A stretch of 64,000 nt of DNA from JADHLJ01 sp038118725 (GTDB lineage Bacteria > Pseudomonadota > Alphaproteobacteria > Thalassobaculales > Thalassobaculaceae). Position 1 is the stretch's first letter. Each line of letters begins with the position of its first letter. Of the stretch, positions 16,185 to 28,706 are shown piece by piece. The notes beneath the pieces are model-generated. The model was given only the letters and a program-made list of their open reading frames with translations, made no database searches and was not told where the DNA came from. The stretch is taken from assembly GCA_038118725.1 (NCBI GenBank), contig JAYOIK010000024.1, positions 1-64,000 on the forward strand, in the 5' to 3' direction. A program made the translations under genes and the position numbers.

Positions 16185-17975
16185 TTAGTAGACCCGGGCC
16201 ACCGGCGGGATCGACTCGATCTCGTTGGATAGGGTGTTCATGTGCACGTCGCGGTACATGACGTCGTACTGGTTCTTCCCGTCCAGCCACATGCAGGTGT
16301 GCTTCATCCAGTTCTCGTCGTCGCGTTCCGGATAATCCTCGTGCGCGTGGGCGCCTCGGCTTTCCTTGCGCAGATTGGCCGACGTCAAGGTGACGATCGC
16401 CTGGCCCATCAGGTTGTCCAGTTCCATCGCCTCGATCAGGTCCGAATTCCAGATCAGCGAACGGTCAGTGACCGACAGATCCTCCATGCCCGAGGCGATG
16501 GTCATGATCTTCTTGACGCCCTCCTCAAGCAACTCATCGGTACGGAACACCGCCGCGTGATGTTGCATGGCGCGCTGCATGTCCAGGCGCAGCGCCGCCG
16601 CGCCGGTATCGCCCTTGGCGTTGCGGATGCGGTCGAGCCGCGCGATCGCATTGTCGCCGGCATCGGCGGGCAACGGCTTGTGCTCCTCGCCCTTTGGCAC
16701 GGTCTGACCGGCACGATAGGCGGCGGCGCGGCCGAAGACCACGATGTCGAGCAGCGAATTGGTGCCGAGCCGGTTGGCGCCGTGCACCGAGACACAGGCC
16801 GCCTCTCCGATGGCCATCAGGCCAGGGCAGACCCGATCCGGATCATCGGCGGTCGGGGCAAGCACCTCGCCGTGATAGTTGGTCGGGATGCCGCCCATGT
16901 TGTAATGCACGGTCGGCAGGATCGGGATCGGCTCGCGGGTGACGTCGACCCCGGCGAAGATCTTCGCGGTCTCGGAAATACCCGGCAGGCGAAGCGCCAG
17001 GACATCCGGATCCAGATGCTCCAGATGCAGGAAGATGTGGTCCTTGTCCGGTCCGACGCCGCGGCCTTCGTTGATCTCGATGGTCATTGAGCGGCTGACC
17101 ACATCGCGGGACGCGAGATCCTTGGCGGTGGGGGCGTAGCGTTCCATGAAGCGCTCGCCCTCGGAATTGGTGACATAGCCACCCTCGCCGCGCGCGCCCT
17201 CGGTGATCAGACAGCCGGCGCCGTAGATCCCGGTGGGGTGGAACTGCACGAACTCCATGTCCTGAAGCGGCAGGCCGGCGCGCAGCACCATGCCGTTGCC
17301 GTCGCCGGTGCAGGTATGCGCCGAGGTACAGGAGAAATAGGCCCGTCCGTAGCCGCCGGTGGCCAGCACCGTCTGATGCGCGCGAAAGCGATGCAGGGTG
17401 CCCGTCGCCATGTCCAAGGCCATGATGCCCCGGCAGGCGCCGTCCTCGTCCATGATCAGATCGATGGCGAAATACTCGATATAGAACTCGGCCTGATTGG
17501 CGAGGCATTGTTGATAGAGGGTGTGCAGGATCGCGTGGCCGGTCCGGTCGGCCGCCGCGCAGGCCCGCTTGGCCATGCGTTTGCCGTTATCCAGGGTGTG
17601 TCCGCCAAAGGGCCGCTGATAGATCTTACCTTCCTCGGTGCGCGAGAAGGGCACGCCGTAATGTTCCAGCTCGATCACCGCCGGGATGGCGTTGCGGCAC
17701 ATATATTCGATGGCGTCCTGGTCACCGAGCCAATCGGAGCCCTTGACCGTGTCGTACATGTGGAAGCGCCAGTTATCACCCTCGCCCATATTGTCGAGCG
17801 CGGCCCCGACCCCGCCCTGGGCGGCGACGGTATGGCTGCGGGTCGGGAAGACCTTGGTGATGCAGGCGGTCTTTAGCCCTTCCAGGGTCATGCCCAGGGT
17901 GGCGCGCAGTCCGGCGCCGCCGGCTCCGACCACGACGACGTCATAAGTATGATCGACGATCTCGTATGATTTCAT
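16185..17975 (-). CDS. sdhA: Succinate dehydrogenase flavoprotein subunit
   Basis: A 596-residue catalytic subunit. It has the FAD dinucleotide motif VVVGAGGAGLRA, the TRSHTVAAQGG segment with the His that covalently holds FAD, the HPTGIYGAGCLITEGARGEGG substrate region, and the usual C-terminal end. The open frame extends upstream to 18293 but overlaps sdhD; ATG at 17975 (MKSYEIVDHTYD) gives the family length and lies 11 bp after sdhD. Confidence 0.97.
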   Translation of the reverse strand: MKSYEIVDHTYDVVVVGAGGAGLRATLGMTLEGLKTACITKVFPTRSHTVAAQGGVGAALDNMGEGDNWRFHMYDTVKGSDWLGDQDAIEYMCRNAIPAVIELEHYGVPFSRTEEGKIYQRPFGGHTLDNGKRMAKRACAAADRTGHAILHTLYQQCLANQAEFYIEYFAIDLIMDEDGACRGIMALDMATGTLHRFRAHQTVLATGGYGRAYFSCTSAHTCTGDGNGMVLRAGLPLQDMEFVQFHPTGIYGAGCLITEGARGEGGYVTNSEGERFMERYAPTAKDLASRDVVSRSMTIEINEGRGVGPDKDHIFLHLEHLDPDVLALRLPGISETAKIFAGVDVTREPIPILPTVHYNMGGIPTNYHGEVLAPTADDPDRVCPGLMAIGEAACVSVHGANRLGTNSLLDIVVFGRAAAYRAGQTVPKGEEHKPLPADAGDNAIARLDRIRNAKGDTGAAALRLDMQRAMQHHAAVFRTDELLEEGVKKIMTIASGMEDLSVTDRSLIWNSDLIEAMELDNLMGQAIVTLTSANLRKESRGAHAHEDYPERDDENWMKHTCMWLDGKNQYDVMYRDVHMNTLSNEIESIPPVARVY

Positions 17976-17986
17976 GGTCTTGCGTC

Positions 17987-18370
17987 CTATAGGGCGAGCT
18001 TGAGAACGGAGAACACGGCGGCGACGCCGAGTACCAGGAAGATGAATTTCATCGTGATGAGCCAGCAGAATTTCCAGCCCTCGTGATGGATGTAATCCTC
18101 GACGACCACCTGGACCCCGAGCGCGGCGTGATAGAGGGTCGCGACGACCATCAGGATCACGGCGATGGTCACCAGGGGTTGCGCCAACCATTCCGCCGTT
18201 TCGGCGTGTCCGGCGCCGGCGAGGCCGGCCACCGAGGCGACGAACCAGAGGATCAGGGGGACCAGCGCGATGGCGGTCAGGCGTTGCATCCACCAGTGAT
18301 GCACGCCCTCCTTGGCGGAGCCCATGCCGCGGACCCGGCCTAGATCGGTGCGCATGCTCTTGTCACTCAT
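17987..18370 (-). CDS. sdhD: Succinate dehydrogenase membrane anchor subunit
   Basis: A 127-residue protein with three hydrophobic helices (about 31-50, 65-90 and 103-125). The HHWWMQRLTAIAL start of helix one and the haem/quinone-side segment LYHAALGVQVVVEDYIHHE are typical of alphaproteobacterial SdhD. It anchors SdhAB with SdhC. It sits between sdhC and sdhA, with 18 bp to sdhC. Confidence 0.95.
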   Translation of the reverse strand: MSDKSMRTDLGRVRGMGSAKEGVHHWWMQRLTAIALVPLILWFVASVAGLAGAGHAETAEWLAQPLVTIAVILMVVATLYHAALGVQVVVEDYIHHEGWKFCWLITMKFIFLVLGVAAVFSVLKLAL

Positions 18371-18388
18371 ATCGGCATCCCTTCCCGG

Positions 18389-18772
18389 CTAGCCCGCGAG
18401 CCCGATGGCCCAGGCGACGGCTGTCAACACGACGGATCCCGCCACGGTCGCCCAACCGGACTTGTAGGCGGTTTCAAGCTCGAAGCCATAGCCAGCGTCC
18501 CAGAACAGATGCCGGATGCCGTTACACAGGTGGTAGAAAACCGCCCAGGAGAACCCGAGCAGGATCAGCAGGCCGAGCCAGGACCCCATGATCGCCTGGA
18601 CATAGTCGAAATACTCGGCCCCGGCGCCGGCCGCGACGAGCCACCAGACCAGGAAAAACGTGCCAACCGCGAGGGCGACGCCGGTCGCCCGGTGGGTAAT
18701 CGACAGCACGGAGGTCAGCTGTGGCCGATAGACTTGTAGATGCGGCGACATCGGACGGTTCGAACCGCTCAT
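18389..18772 (-). CDS. sdhC: Succinate dehydrogenase cytochrome b556 subunit
   Basis: A 127-residue membrane subunit. It has the SdhC opening RPMSPHLQVYRPQLTSVLSI followed by THRATGVAL, and the haem-ligand helix VFYHLCNGIRHLFWDAG. I chose ATG at 18772, since GGAAGGTGAAAGC precedes it and the protein then starts like known SdhC; the open frame to 18961 crosses the promoter. First gene of sdhCDAB. Confidence 0.96.
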   Translation of the reverse strand: MSGSNRPMSPHLQVYRPQLTSVLSITHRATGVALAVGTFFLVWWLVAAGAGAEYFDYVQAIMGSWLGLLILLGFSWAVFYHLCNGIRHLFWDAGYGFELETAYKSGWATVAGSVVLTAVAWAIGLAG

Positions 18773-18793
18773 GCTTTCACCTTCCATTGGAAG

Positions 18794-18815
18794 TTGGCCA
18801 AGAGAGCTTGGCCAA
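18794..18815 (-). promoter_or_regulatory. Paired TTGGCCAA palindromes in the sdhC leader
   Basis: Two identical 8-bp palindromes (18794-18801 and 18808-18815) lie between the predicted sdh transcription start and the ribosome-binding site. They could pair in RNA to form a hairpin, or be half-sites for a repressor. Function is not known to me. Confidence 0.45.
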
Positions 18816-18841
18816 ACGGGTTTGGCGATTGTTTTAGCAGG

Positions 18842-18869
18842 ATTATAAACCCCCCGCCACCCGTGTCGA
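18842..18869 (-). promoter_or_regulatory. Sigma-70 promoter of sdhCDAB
   Basis: On the minus strand TCGACA (18864-18869), a 16-base spacer and a perfect TATAAT (18842-18847). Transcription would start near 18835, leaving a leader of about 60 bases before sdhC. Confidence 0.7.
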
Positions 18870-18960
18870 GTTGAATGGCGCGGGCCGCGGCGAATGACCC
18901 GGTGGACGGTGGTGGCGGATCGGAGATCGGATATCCACGCGAACCAGACTTCGGTCGGCA

Positions 18961-19072
18961 TGACCCTTCGAGACGCTCGCTCACGCTCGCCCTCAGGGTG
19001 AGTGGTAGATGAGCTAAAAATTCACTCACCCTTAAGAGAGGCCGCTAGGCCTCGTCTCGAAGGGTCCTGTCG
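18961..19072. repeat. Palindromic intergenic repeat, copy 2
   Basis: ACCCTTCGAGAC (18963-18974) is mirrored by GTCTCGAAGGGT (19054-19065), with an inner inverted pair around CTCAGGGTGAG (18992) and CTCACCCTTAAG (19024). It shares ends and core with the element at 14825-14932. Together with the sdh promoter it accounts for the 330-bp gap 18773-19103. Confidence 0.85.
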
Positions 19073-19103
19073 GACGCGCATACTCCGAAATCCCGAAATC
19101 AAC

Positions 19104-20198
19104 TTAAACCCTGAACCCCGCCAAGACCTTCTCGTCGAACTCCAGTCCCAGGCCCGGCGCCGTGGGCAGGACCAGATGGCCGTCCTCGATCCTGGGCGTT
19201 TCCTTGTAGAGCGGAATCATCCAGGGCATGTATTCCACCGTAAGGCCATTCGGGCAGGCGGCCATCGGGTGGACCAGGATCTCCGGCATCACATGGCTGA
19301 CGATCGGCAAGTTGAACGCCTCGGCCATGGCGGCGATCTTCATCCATTGGGTCACCCCGCCGGCGCGCAGAATATCCACCATGACGATATCCACGGAACG
19401 CGCCTCGAGCATCTGGCGGAACGGCTTGATGCCCCAGACATATTCGCCGCCCGCGATCGGCGTCTTCAGCGCGGCGGTGACCCGGGCCAGACCCTGGTAG
19501 TCGTCATGGGCGGTGACGTCCTCAAGCCAGAAAAGTCCGACATCCTCGACCCGGTGCCCGATATTGATCGCCTGTTCCGGGCGCCAGCGTTGGTTAATGT
19601 CGCACATCAGCTTGATATCCGGGCCGATCGCCTCGCGCACGACCCGGACCCGGCGAACCTCGTCGGCGGGCGTGGGGTTGCCGGGCAGGGCCATCTGGGT
19701 CTTCATCTCGGTGAAGCCCTTGTCGATCAGGGTTCGCGCCGCCTGTTGTGCCTGATCGTCGGTGAGGCCGCGGCGCAGAGCGCCCGAGGCATAGGTCGGC
19801 ACCCGGTCGCGATGTCCGCCCAGCAGTTTCCAGAGCGGCTGCTCCAGCGCCTTGCCCTTGATATCCCAGAGCGCGATGTCGATGGCCGACAGCGCCAGGG
19901 TGAAGATGCCGCCCGGCCCACATGAATCGCCGGTGCCGTTGACCAGTTTCGCGACCACCGCCTCGATCCGGAGCGGATCCTCGCCGATTGTCAGTTCCGC
20001 GAGCTCCTCGACCGCGACCCGGAGACTGCCTGTCATCTTGCCGCCGTAGAAGGTGACCGCGATCCCCTCAAGCCCGGCATCGGTGCGCAGCCGTAGCGCG
20101 ACCACCGGCCGGGTCCGCCCGGCTTCCTCGGGCATATTGGCGAGCGGCTCGTCCTCGGGAACCGCGAGGGTCATTGCTTCGTAGCCGGTGATTTTCAT
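19104..20198 (-). CDS. Mandelate racemase/muconate lactonizing enzyme family protein (enolase superfamily)
   Basis: A 364-residue enolase-superfamily enzyme: N-terminal capping domain (about 1-125), then a TIM barrel. Metal ligands can be placed at MCDINQ, FWLEDVT and AGGEYVWG, and the Asp-His base pair at MVDILRAGG and VSHVMPE. The usual KxK on strand two reads KTQ here, so the second lysine base is missing, which suggests a dehydratase using only the His side. The substrate is probably a sugar acid or hydroxy acid, an inference that the IlvD/Edd dehydratase 4 kb away would suit. It is divergent from acs. Confidence 0.85.
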   Translation of the reverse strand: MKITGYEAMTLAVPEDEPLANMPEEAGRTRPVVALRLRTDAGLEGIAVTFYGGKMTGSLRVAVEELAELTIGEDPLRIEAVVAKLVNGTGDSCGPGGIFTLALSAIDIALWDIKGKALEQPLWKLLGGHRDRVPTYASGALRRGLTDDQAQQAARTLIDKGFTEMKTQMALPGNPTPADEVRRVRVVREAIGPDIKLMCDINQRWRPEQAINIGHRVEDVGLFWLEDVTAHDDYQGLARVTAALKTPIAGGEYVWGIKPFRQMLEARSVDIVMVDILRAGGVTQWMKIAAMAEAFNLPIVSHVMPEILVHPMAACPNGLTVEYMPWMIPLYKETPRIEDGHLVLPTAPGLGLEFDEKVLAGFRV

Positions 20199-20339
20199 GG
20201 GGCACTCCCTTCAAGGATCTCGGGCGTCGCAACCGGTTGCCACCGAGCCGCCGGACGTGGATATTATGCGCATGAAAATTCGCGAGTCGCGCCATCGGAT
20301 TTCATCCATTCGAGCGCGATCAAGGGGAGGATGATCACC

Positions 20340-22283
<1,944 letters not shown>

Positions 22284-22287
22284 TAGC

Positions 22288-22707
22288 ATGAAAGTCACCG
22301 GTGGATGTCTTTGCGGTCAGGTCACCTACGAGGCGGAGATTGATCCCGAACGCGTGGCGATTTGTCATTGCACGCAGTGTCAGACGCACTCGGCCACCGC
22401 CTATGGTGTTGTCGCGCCGGTGGTGGAGGACAGGTTCACCCTGCTTAGCGGCGCGCTGAAGACCTGGGTGAAGACCGCCGATAGCGGGACCAGGCGGGCG
22501 CAGGCGTTTTGCCCGGAATGCGGCACGCGCATTCATTCCAAGACTGAGGATGGAAGCCCGGGCCTGTTCGGCCTCAGGGTCGGCACGATCCACCAGCGGG
22601 CCGAGCTCACGCCCAAGGTGCAGATATGGCACCGCTCGGCCATGCCTTGGGTGGATGACATCGCGGATATCCCGAAGGTCGAAACCCAGCCGAATCTCGC
22701 CAAATAG
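22288..22707 (+). CDS. GFA/CENP-V domain zinc protein
   Basis: A 139-residue protein of the glutathione-dependent formaldehyde-activating (Gfa) family. The zinc-binding cysteines are visible in GGCLCGQVTYEAE, CHCTQCQ and FCPECGTRI. Most members are of unknown function; formaldehyde-glutathione conjugation is known for Gfa itself. It starts 4 bp after acs and is probably co-transcribed. The protein looks complete up to its TAG at 22705-22707, but M24 peptidase homology starts immediately after that stop. Confidence 0.88.
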   Translation: MKVTGGCLCGQVTYEAEIDPERVAICHCTQCQTHSATAYGVVAPVVEDRFTLLSGALKTWVKTADSGTRRAQAFCPECGTRIHSKTEDGSPGLFGLRVGTIHQRAELTPKVQIWHRSAMPWVDDIADIPKVETQPNLAK

Positions 22708-22708
22708 G

Positions 22709-23452
22709 GCCGCGCGCGCCACGATCGCCGACGGAGTGCCCGAGTTCGAGGTGGCGCTGGCGACAACGGCGGCGGGAACCCGGGCGGCGGCGGCCTTGCT
22801 GGCCGAGCATTACCAGGACCATCGGATGTCGCCGCGGATGCATTTCCTGCAGATCATGGCCTCGGGACGCGAGATCACCATGCCGCATCACCGGGCCTCG
22901 ACCCGGATCATGCGGCGCGGCGAGCCGGTCTTCATGTGCTTTTGCGGCATGACGAATTTCCACCGTTTCAAGCTCGGTTTCGACCGGACCTTCTGGATCG
23001 AGGAAATCGCGGATCCGAGCCAGGCCGCGGTNNNNNNNNNNNNNNNNNNNNNNNNNNNNNNNNNNNNNNNNNNNNNNNNNNNNNNNNNNNNNNNNNNNNN
23101 NNNNNNNNNNNNNNNNNNNNNNNNNNNNNNNGCGCTGGAGAAACTAAGTCCCGGCGTATTGGCCGAGGAGATCCACGCCGCTTATGCCGAGGTGATCCAG
23201 AGCGCCGGGTATGACTATCCGTTCCGCTGTGGACGAGCGACCGGGTTCAGTTTCCTGGAGGCGCCGCAACTGGTGTTCGGCGACAAGACCGCGCTCAAGC
23301 CGGGCATGGTTCTGGCCGTTGACGGCTCGGTCACCGCCGCCGGGTCGTTTCGCGCCCAGGTCGGCGATAGCTTCATCGTGACCGAGGACGGTTATGAGCA
23401 GATCACAGACCACGCCAAGGCATTGGCGGATGTGATCATCCCAGCGGATTGA
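22709..23452 (+). pseudogene. Truncated M24 (creatinase/Xaa-Pro peptidase-like) gene interrupted by a gap
   Basis: Family homology starts abruptly at RATIADGVPEFEVALATTAA, immediately after the GFA stop codon, with no start codon of its own. The N-terminal domain of about 170-200 residues is missing. The first part ends in the run of N, and the second (ALEKLSPGVLAEEIHAAYAE to VIIPAD) supplies the C-terminus including FGDKTALKPGMVLAVDG. The sequence GFDRTFWI replaces the metal-binding GYxxDxTRTF of true aminopeptidases, suggesting a creatinase- or ectoine-hydrolase-like enzyme. Either a genuine deletion or an assembly join could explain the missing start. The frame agrees on both sides of the gap only by chance of gap size. 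Confidence 0.7.
23032..23131. other. Assembly gap (100 N)
   Basis: A run of exactly 100 N, the conventional filler for a scaffold gap of unknown length. It falls inside the M24 gene remnant, so the true distance and missing sequence are unknown. Confidence 0.99.
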
Positions 23453-23457
23453 CGCCG

Positions 23458-24333
23458 TTACTCGGCACCAACCGCCACATTATCGATCAGACGGGTTTTC
23501 CCGAGCCAGGCCGCCACGAAAAGGCGAGTCGGGCGCTCGGTGGTTTGCGCCGCCTCCAGGGTCTCCGCGTCTCGATGGTCAAGATAGTCGATCAGATCGA
23601 AACCGGCGTTCTCGATACGCTTCCGTGCCGCGGCGAGTGCTTGTTCCACGCCTCCACCGCTTTTGATGGCCGCCGCCGCCTCGATCAGCGCTCGGTGAAG
23701 CTCCGGGGCGCGGGCGCGTTGGTCCGGGTCGAGATAGGCGTTGCGGGAGGACAGCGCCAGACCGTCCGGCTCGCGCACGGTCGGCCCGCCCAGGATCTCC
23801 ACCGGGATGTCCAGATCCCTGGCGAAACGTTTGATCACCAGAAGCTGCTGAAAATCCTTCTCGCCGAAAATCGCGGTATCGGGGAGGGATTGCAGGAGAA
23901 GTTTGGTAACTACTGTCGCCACCCCCTCGAAGAAGCCGGGGCGCGAGATTCCGCAGAGGCAATCGGTGACGCCGGCCACGCTGACCGTCGTCGCGGCGCC
24001 CGCCGGGTACATCTCCTCGACGCTCGGCGCGAAAAGCAAGTCAACGCCCGTCGCCTCGAGTTTGGCGATATCGGCGGCCTCGTCGCGGGGATAGGTCGCG
24101 AGATCCTCGCTCGGCGCGAATTGGCGCGGATTGACGAAGAGCGTGGCGCAAACCCGGTCATGGTCGGCGCGGCCCTGGCGCATCAAAGAGAGGTGGCCCT
24201 CGTGCAGGAATCCCATGGTCGGAACCAGCGCCAAGGTCTCCCGGGCGGCGCGGTACATCGCCACTTGTTCTCGCAATTGCGAGACAGTGCGTACGATCTT
24301 GAGAGTCCCGGTCTCCACGCCAATCTCCAGCAT
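23458..24333 (-). CDS. panC: Pantothenate synthetase
   Basis: A 291-residue class I nucleotidyl-transferase-like ligase joining pantoate and beta-alanine for CoA synthesis. Marks: LVPTMGFLHEGHLSLM with the HxGH motif, LFVNPRQFAPSEDLATYPR, IFGEKDFQQLLVIKRF and the LALSSRNAYL loop. ATG at 24333 (MLEIGVETG) is chosen since GAGGGGCG precedes it and the length fits; the open frame reaches 24390. It is convergent with the M24 remnant, 5 bp apart. panB is not in the window, while a PanE-like gene lies at 27718. Confidence 0.95.
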   Translation of the reverse strand: MLEIGVETGTLKIVRTVSQLREQVAMYRAARETLALVPTMGFLHEGHLSLMRQGRADHDRVCATLFVNPRQFAPSEDLATYPRDEAADIAKLEATGVDLLFAPSVEEMYPAGAATTVSVAGVTDCLCGISRPGFFEGVATVVTKLLLQSLPDTAIFGEKDFQQLLVIKRFARDLDIPVEILGGPTVREPDGLALSSRNAYLDPDQRARAPELHRALIEAAAAIKSGGGVEQALAAARKRIENAGFDLIDYLDHRDAETLEAAQTTERPTRLFVAAWLGKTRLIDNVAVGAE

Positions 24334-24399
24334 ATACGCGGTTCGCCCCTCGGCCGAACACAGGCGATCAAGGATGATGCTGCATCGCACAAGGGGTGA

Positions 24400-24455
24400 T
24401 TTTTCGCAAGCGCGAAAAAGGGATGTTCACCCCCGTGACTGGAGATGGTCACGGG
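24400..24455 (-). terminator. Possible hairpin terminator after the IlvD/Edd gene
   Basis: On the minus strand an 8-bp perfect stem (CCCGTGAC/GTCACGGG, 24432-24455) is followed about 10 bases later by CCCTTTTTCG, itself part of a second stem (24400-24419). The spacing to the T-run is loose, so this is tentative. Confidence 0.3.
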
Positions 24456-24506
24456 CCGCGTGGGTCAACGGCCCCAGGCTGTTGCCTCACATGGCCGACT
24501 GGGCTT

Positions 24507-26249
<1,743 letters not shown>

Positions 26250-26355
26250 CGGAACCTCCGTGATAGACCGGTTGGGTTGATCGTTGCTCGCGGTTTTCGG
26301 CGAGAAACAATTTTAGCGATTTTGCGGCGCGGGTGGGGTTCACGCAAGCGCGGGT

Positions 26356-27567
26356 TTACCGGCGCCCTCCCGCCAGCTTCGTCGCCTCGGGAAAGCCGCG
26401 CAGTCGTAGCATCGCGACCACGCCGAGGAACGGACCGATCGCCAGGGGCGCGAAGGCGTGGCGCCATCCCAGCAACTCGGCGAACCAGGGCACGGCCTGG
26501 ATGGTCGCGAGGGTCAACAAAAAGCCGACACAGGTTTGCAGGGTCAGCATGGTGCCGACCCGGTCGGGTTCGGACAATTCCGTCACGCTGGCCGAGAATT
26601 GCGCCGAATCGGAAACGATGGTCAGGCCCCAGACCAAGGCCACGGCCCCCATCCACCAGGGGCCTAGTCCGGCGGCGAAGCCGATCAGCAGCGCGCAGGA
26701 GCCGCTCGCCGCCATGCAGAAGCTTGTTACCGCGGTGCGCCCCACCCGATCCGCCGACCAGCCGGCGACCACCGCGCCCAGGGCGCCGGACGCGACGATG
26801 CCGAAGGTAACCAGCGCGGCGGTCGCGCCGGCGCTCGGGTCGTCCACCGCGCCGCCTAGCTCCAAGGAAAAATAGAAGCCGATCCACGCCCACATGGCGT
26901 AAAGCTCCCACATATGGCCGAGATAGCCGAAATTGGCGTAGCGGATTCCCCGGTTCGTCCAATAGGCCTTCACGTCGCTGATCTTGAACCGCGCGGCGCG
27001 TTTCGCGGCGGGTCCTTCGGCGGCCGCGAGGATCAGGATGCCCGCGATCGCGCCCGAGGCGGAAGCCAGCGCCAGGGTAAAGCGCCAATCGACCCCGCCG
27101 GCGAAAACGAAAAGATGTGGGCTTGCCGACCCAAGCGCCAAGGCCCCTACCAGCGCGCCGACCAGAAGTCCGACATTGCCCTTCGCCCAACTCGCCGCCA
27201 GTTTCATGCCGATGGGATAGATCCCAGCCATGCAAATGCCGGTGACAAGGCGGAGCGCGATGGCGACGGGGCCGGCGGGATCGAGCGCGAGGATCGCGAG
27301 ATTGGCCAAGGCCGCGATCTCCGCCGAGATCAAAAAGATCCGCCGGGGGTCGAACCGATCCGCCACCCCGGTCAACGCGAAGCACAGAGTCCCGATAACG
27401 AATCCCGCCTGCACGGCGCTGGTGAAGAGCCCGGCGGTGAAGTCATCCAAACCGCCCTCGGCCTTGAGCGCCGGCACCACCGCTGTCGCCGAGAACCAAA
27501 GCGCCATCGCCATGACCTGGCAGACGATGATGAGCGCGAGAGAGCGGGTTCGGTTATCGGTGGCCAT
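26356..27567 (-). CDS. Major facilitator superfamily transporter
   Basis: A 403-residue inner-membrane carrier with about 12 hydrophobic helices. The loop-2 signature appears as GVADRFDPRRIFL and its second-half counterpart as GWSADRVGRTAV. The central loop (about 185-205) is basic. No family-specific motif lets me name the substrate; metabolite or drug export is possible, but its position upstream of a sugar-acid dehydratase (106 bp) suggests uptake of a carboxylate. Confidence 0.82.
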   Translation of the reverse strand: MATDNRTRSLALIIVCQVMAMALWFSATAVVPALKAEGGLDDFTAGLFTSAVQAGFVIGTLCFALTGVADRFDPRRIFLISAEIAALANLAILALDPAGPVAIALRLVTGICMAGIYPIGMKLAASWAKGNVGLLVGALVGALALGSASPHLFVFAGGVDWRFTLALASASGAIAGILILAAAEGPAAKRAARFKISDVKAYWTNRGIRYANFGYLGHMWELYAMWAWIGFYFSLELGGAVDDPSAGATAALVTFGIVASGALGAVVAGWSADRVGRTAVTSFCMAASGSCALLIGFAAGLGPWWMGAVALVWGLTIVSDSAQFSASVTELSEPDRVGTMLTLQTCVGFLLTLATIQAVPWFAELLGWRHAFAPLAIGPFLGVVAMLRLRGFPEATKLAGGRR

Positions 27568-27717
27568 GGATCACGCCGTCTTTGGGGAGGTTACTAGGAT
27601 GGTGCAGCATGGCATCAAATGACGCCGGTGTCCGCGCCGACGAATTTAGCGTGACCCGCCCGCCGGGATCGTTACATTCGTGGTGGGCATTGTGGTCGAA
27701 TTTCGGAAAAGCCATCC

Positions 27718-28692
27718 ATGAAGATCTGCATCTATGGCGCCGGCGCGATCGGCGGGTTTTTGGGCGGGTATCTCGCCAGGGCTGGTCATGAGGTCTCGTT
27801 GATCGCGCGCGGCGCCCAGCTTCAAGCGCTACGCTCCAAGGGGCTGACCTTGATCCACGGTGAGGACAAATTCACCACCTATCCGGATTGCGCCGAGGAC
27901 GCGCGGCAAATCGGACCGGTGGACGCTGTTTTCGTGACCGTGAAGGGGCCGGCGCTGCCCTCGGTGGGCGACGGGATTGGTCCTCTTCTGGGAGGCGATA
28001 CCGCCGTGGTCTTCGCGATGAACGGGCTGCCTTGGTGGTATGATCACGGCCGTGACGGACAGACGACGGGCGCCGCCTCGCTTCTTGATCCGACCGGGAG
28101 CCTTCGCCGCGTGGTTGGCCCGGAGCGGGCGATTGGCTGCGTGGTCGATTGCCCGGCCCGGGTAGTGGAGCCGGGATTGGTTGTTTCCAACCGTCCGACG
28201 AAGGCGAAGTTCGCGATTGGCGAGCCGGATGGGTCGGTGAGCCGTCGCATCCTCTCGCTATCAAGGATGTTGGATGAAGCCGGCATCGATGGGGCGGTGG
28301 CGAGGGATATTCGCAAGGTAATCTGGGCCAAGCTGGTGGTGAATCTCTCGCGTTCTCCGCTGGCGGTGCTGACCGGCGCGCCAGAGAACAAGCTTTCCGA
28401 TGATCCGGATATCACCGCCATGGCCCGGGAAATGATCTCCGAGGCCGCCGCCGTCGCCGCTGCCCATGGCATCACGCTTGAACTCGACTGGCCGGCGCTA
28501 TTGGAGACCAAGTATCGGGTGGTTCACCGGCCCTCGATGCTTCAGGACTGGGACGCGCAACGCCCGATGGAAATCGACGCCATCGGCACCATCGTCAGCC
28601 GATTCGCCGCCGAGGCGGGCCTTGAGACGCCGACGATTGATCGGGTTCTGGCGCTTCTCAAGCTGAAAGCGCGGGAAGTCGGGCTTTACTAG
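27718..28692 (+). CDS. 2-dehydropantoate 2-reductase family protein (PanE/ApbA)
   Basis: A 324-residue NADPH-dependent reductase: N-terminal Rossmann motif YGAGAIGGFLGGYLARAGH, the catalytic-Lys region IRKVIWAKLVVNLSRSPLA, and the helical C-terminal domain with RPSMLQDWDAQRPMEIDAI, where Ser and the Glu contact the pantoate hydroxyls in PanE. Ketopantoate reduction is the family activity, but several paralogues per genome act on other 2-oxo acids. It stands alone and converges with the ABC permease gene 14 bp away. Confidence 0.87.
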   Translation: MKICIYGAGAIGGFLGGYLARAGHEVSLIARGAQLQALRSKGLTLIHGEDKFTTYPDCAEDARQIGPVDAVFVTVKGPALPSVGDGIGPLLGGDTAVVFAMNGLPWWYDHGRDGQTTGAASLLDPTGSLRRVVGPERAIGCVVDCPARVVEPGLVVSNRPTKAKFAIGEPDGSVSRRILSLSRMLDEAGIDGAVARDIRKVIWAKLVVNLSRSPLAVLTGAPENKLSDDPDITAMAREMISEAAAVAAAHGITLELDWPALLETKYRVVHRPSMLQDWDAQRPMEIDAIGTIVSRFAAEAGLETPTIDRVLALLKLKAREVGLY

Positions 28693-28706
28693 ACGCGACA
28701 CTATCT

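Noticed and set aside
17976..18293. N-terminal extension of SdhA to 702 residues
   Set aside because: It overlaps sdhD in another frame; the normal SdhA start is at 17975.
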